Below, in pieces: positions 6,420 through 7,776 of a stretch of DNA of 7,776 nucleotides; position 1 is the first letter of the stretch; each line of letters starts with the position of its first letter. The notes beneath the pieces are model-generated. The model saw only the letters and a program-made list of their open reading frames with translations, was not told the DNA's origin and made no database searches. The DNA is from an uncultured Actinomycetes bacterium (GTDB taxonomy: Bacteria; Actinomycetota; Thermoleophilia; Gaiellales; F1-60-MAGs149): the NCBI GenBank assembly GCA_903873565.1, contig CAIQOY010000335.1, forward strand, positions 1 through 7,776, given 5' to 3'. A program made the position numbers and the translations under genes.

Positions 6420-6806
6420 CTAGACCAGCGGGCTCGTCCCCGCCATCCAGATGATGACGCGCTTGAACTTCCCGTCCTCGTCGAAGTCGAAGAAGTTGCA
6501 GTTGTACATGTCGTTCTTGGTGCCGTCCTTGAGCTCGCCGCGGTAGTCCTGCTCGGTGGACACCTTGCCCTTGTCGGCCTCGACCACCATGTTGTGGATC
6601 TGGTGCTCGATGAAGACGGAGTTCTCCGTGAAGTCGGAGAACATCCGGCGGATCTCGTCCTTGCCGCTGTGCGTGACGTTCGCGGTCTGGATCGTCAGCG
6701 TGGCGTCGTCGGCGAAGTGCGAGACGATCAGCTCGACGTCCTGCGCGTCGACGGCGTCGAAGTAGGTCTGCGGTGCGCTCGCCAGCGCGGCGTAATCCCA
6801 GGCCAT
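6420..6806 (-). CDS. SnoaL-like / nuclear transport factor 2 family protein
   Basis: The protein has 128 residues, the usual size of a single cone-shaped NTF2/SnoaL domain. It opens with a helix (ASAPQTYFDAVDAQDVELIVSHFADDATLT, split here as residues 10-25 and 26-38), followed by GKDEIRRMF and strands such as IEHQIHNMVV and FKRVIIWMAG. Some members are enzymes (polyketide cyclases, ketosteroid isomerase-like, dehydratases) and others bind ligands; no catalytic set can be assigned here. The ATG at 6806 is chosen because AGGAG lies 5 bases upstream; an earlier in-frame ATG at 6884 would add a Pro/Thr-rich stretch across the promoter and hairpin. It is richer in Lys, Asn, Phe and Asp than its Ala/Arg-rich neighbours. 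It precedes the permease by 90 bases, so it may be a leader gene of the operon or a separate transcript. Confidence 0.88.
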   Translation of the reverse strand: MAWDYAALASAPQTYFDAVDAQDVELIVSHFADDATLTIQTANVTHSGKDEIRRMFSDFTENSVFIEHQIHNMVVEADKGKVSTEQDYRGELKDGTKNDMYNCNFFDFDEDGKFKRVIIWMAGTSPLV

Positions 6807-6832
6807 GTCGGCTCCTCTCTCGGTGGTGGTCC

Positions 6833-6850
6833 CCGGGGCCTCGGCCCCGG
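6833..6850 (-). promoter_or_regulatory. 5'-leader hairpin of the SnoaL-like mRNA
   Basis: A perfect 18-base inverted repeat, CCGGGGCC-TC-GGCCCCGG, forms a 7-bp GC stem with a 4-base loop. It lies at or next to the predicted transcription start and 17 or more bases before the ribosome-binding site, leaving that site free. It could protect the mRNA 5' end. There is no U-tract, which argues against a terminator of the upstream PIN gene. Confidence 0.45.
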
Positions 6851-6855
6851 TCGGC

Positions 6856-6884
6856 ATCCTATGGGGTAACCGCTGGTCGGGCAA
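6856..6884 (-). promoter_or_regulatory. Sigma70-like promoter for the SnoaL-like gene
   Basis: On the minus strand a -35 box TTGCCC (6884-6879) is separated by exactly 17 bases from a -10 box TAGGAT (6861-6856). Each box matches 4 of 6 consensus bases (TTGACA, TATAAT). The predicted start is near 6849-6851, giving a leader of about 44 bases before the ATG at 6806. It lies in the 93-base gap after the PIN gene and may also drive the catabolic operon by read-through. Confidence 0.55.
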
Positions 6885-6899
6885 GGATTTCCCGGGCGC

Positions 6900-7493
6900 C
6901 TAGATCGGCCGGGCGGCGCCCCGCAGATCCCGCATCCGCCCGGCCCGCCGGGCGTCGGTCAGGAGCAGCGGCACGTCGACCTCGTGCAGCCGCCCGAAGT
7001 CGACGTCGAAGGTCGCGATCGCGTCGCAGCGGTGCGCGATCGCCGTGGCGGCCATCGCCGCGTCGTACGAGCGCAGGCCGGTCGTGAACATGATCGCCGG
7101 CGCCGCCTCGATGGCCGGCTCGAGCGGCGCTCGGACCCAGCGGATCGTCTCGAGGTAGCGCTGCCAGCGCTCGACGGCCGCCCGCGTCATCGTCGCCGAC
7201 CGGCGTCGCACGCGCCCGTCGGCGAGCCCCGCCCGCCGGTCCCGGCCGGCCTCGCGGCCGGCGATGTTGGCGAGGGCCTGCGGCAGCTCGAGGTCCATCA
7301 GCGGACTGACGACGAGGGTGGTGCCCGCCTCGGCGAGGGCGTCGAGGAGGTCCCGCGCGAGGCGATGGCCCGGCTGGGTCTCCGTCAGGGCGCTGACGAG
7401 GAGCGAGGTGTCGATCAGGGCGCTGTCGATGGCGACGCGGGCGGGCTCGCCGATCGGGACGACGCCGCGCGACTGCCGCGGACGCCGGGGCAT
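6900..7493 (-). CDS. PIN-domain (VapC-type) ribonuclease toxin
   Basis: The protein has 197 residues, longer than the usual 125-150 of VapC. The PIN acidic site is complete: Asp28 (ALIDTSLLVSAL), Glu69 (PLMDLELPQAL), Asp144 (LRSYDAAMAATA) and Asp163/Asp165 (ATFDVDFGRL). These would bind Mg or Mn for single-strand RNA cleavage. The extra length is an N-terminal lead of about 24 residues, an Arg-rich stretch around 80-104 and a short C-terminal Arg-rich tail. The ATG at 7493 overlaps the stop of the small upstream gene by one base (TGATG), the arrangement of vapBC pairs, and has no clear ribosome-binding site, so translation is probably coupled. It could target tRNA or mRNA when free of its antitoxin; the target is unknown. 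Confidence 0.85.
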   Translation of the reverse strand: MPRRPRQSRGVVPIGEPARVAIDSALIDTSLLVSALTETQPGHRLARDLLDALAEAGTTLVVSPLMDLELPQALANIAGREAGRDRRAGLADGRVRRRSATMTRAAVERWQRYLETIRWVRAPLEPAIEAAPAIMFTTGLRSYDAAMAATAIAHRCDAIATFDVDFGRLHEVDVPLLLTDARRAGRMRDLRGAARPI

Positions 7494-7681
7494 CAGTCGC
7501 GGCCGATGATCTCGGCGGGATCGAAGTCGACGGTGGTGCGGATGCAGGCCAGCTCGGCCAGGATCCGACGCCGCTCAGCGGGGTCGGTGCGCGTCGGCTC
7601 CACCGGCACCGAGGCGATCTCGGGGATCAGTCGGTGGCTGCGCGGCTCCGTGCGGCGTCCGTTGCGGGGTGTGTCCGTCAT
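7493..7681 (-). CDS. VapB-like antitoxin (small)
   Basis: The protein has 62 residues. The N-terminal half is Arg/Pro-rich and probably disordered. The second half (RTDPAERRRILAELACIRTT, 31-50) looks helical, and the end (FDPAEIIGRD, 53-62) resembles the C-terminal peptides by which VapB/Phd-type antitoxins occupy the PIN active site, where an Arg often contacts the acidic residues. I see no ribbon-helix-helix or AbrB DNA-binding segment. The call rests on size, position directly before the PIN gene with TGATG overlap, and the C-terminal pattern. There is no good Shine-Dalgarno before the ATG at 7681; a -10-like box 10 bases upstream suggests a near-leaderless mRNA. An overlapping frame (7575-7766) is judged a shadow. 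Confidence 0.7.
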   Translation of the reverse strand: MTDTPRNGRRTEPRSHRLIPEIASVPVEPTRTDPAERRRILAELACIRTTVDFDPAEIIGRD

Positions 7682-7690
7682 CTCGCGCCC

Positions 7691-7720
7691 AGCGTACCAA
7701 GCGGTCGGCGCACGTGTCCG
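7691..7720 (-). promoter_or_regulatory. Putative promoter of the vapBC-like pair
   Basis: On the minus strand CGGACA (7720-7715) and TACGCT (7696-7691) are 18 bases apart. TACGCT fits the TAnnnT pattern common in actinobacteria and CGGACA shares GACA with TTGACA. The start would fall at about 7683-7685, two to four bases before the ATG, giving an almost leaderless transcript. Confidence 0.4.
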
Positions 7721-7744
7721 TGCCGGATCGGCGCCGGTCTCGCG

Positions 7745-7762
7745 CGGATCCGCGCGGATCCG
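7745..7762. repeat. Perfect 18-bp palindrome upstream of the vapBC-like pair
   Basis: CGGATCCGCGCGGATCCG is its own reverse complement. It can also be seen as two tandem copies of the 10-base unit CGCGCGGATC (7741-7760). A further CGGATC half-site lies at 7724-7729, next to the -35-like box. The position and symmetry suit a dimeric repressor site, possibly the toxin-antitoxin complex itself. Confidence 0.45.
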
Positions 7763-7776
7763 TCACGCGCCCCGGG

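Noticed and set aside
6833..6850. Hairpin as a terminator for the PIN gene
   Set aside because: It lies downstream of the next promoter, has no U-tract, and would also block the SnoaL-like gene.
4971..6869. Plus-strand open frame (632 codons) opposite amidase, permease and SnoaL-like gene
   Set aside because: It crosses gene boundaries and intergenic hairpins of the opposite strand and encodes Glu/His/Ala-biased sequence without a family match.
7575..7766. A 63-codon minus frame overlapping the antitoxin
   Set aside because: It is an Arg-rich alternate frame; the 62-residue frame ends in a VapB-like peptide and meets the PIN gene by TGATG, so it is preferred.
1..7776. CRISPR arrays, tRNA or rRNA genes, insertion sequences
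   Set aside because: No regularly spaced repeats, cloverleaf-like segments, rRNA-like stretches or transposase motifs were seen.

Overview
The window is very GC-rich, with strong G/C bias at third codon positions, frequent GTG starts, TAnnnT-like -10 boxes and 1- or 4-base gene overlaps. This suggests a high-GC actinobacterium; a Thermoleophilia-type soil lineage is possible, but the sequence alone does not prove it. Every gene I can support lies on the minus strand, so transcription runs from the right edge (7776) to the left edge (1). The long plus-strand open frames are antisense shadows.

Right end (about 6900-7776): a two-gene toxin-antitoxin-like module. A 62-residue VapB-like protein overlaps a 197-residue PIN-domain (VapC-type) nuclease by one base. 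Upstream are a promoter-like element that would give an almost leaderless mRNA and a perfect 18-bp palindrome that could be an operator.

Middle right (about 6340-6890): a sigma70-like promoter (TTGCCC, 17 bp, TAGGAT) whose predicted start abuts a GC hairpin. It drives a 128-residue SnoaL/NTF2-like protein. A 90-bp gap follows, holding two mutually exclusive hairpins.

Left three quarters (1-6329): a compact catabolic operon. In order of transcription it encodes an EamA/DMT permease, an amidase-signature hydrolase with an intact Lys80-Ser155-Ser179 triad, a small cupin, a hydantoin/Asp-Glu-type racemase with both catalytic cysteines (76 and 181), HyuA (ATP-binding subunit) and HyuB (cut by the left edge). 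Adjacent cytoplasmic genes overlap by 1 or 4 bases, and three successive junctions use the same GTGA stop/start.

Taken together (inference), the operon looks like import or efflux of a small compound, racemisation, ATP-dependent opening of a cyclic amide (hydantoin, lactam or oxoproline-like) by HyuAB, and cleavage of an amide or carbamoyl product by the amidase. This parallels the classical hydantoin pathway of racemase, hydantoinase, carbamoylase and transporter, but three of the four roles are filled by unrelated families. The true substrate cannot be read from the sequence.
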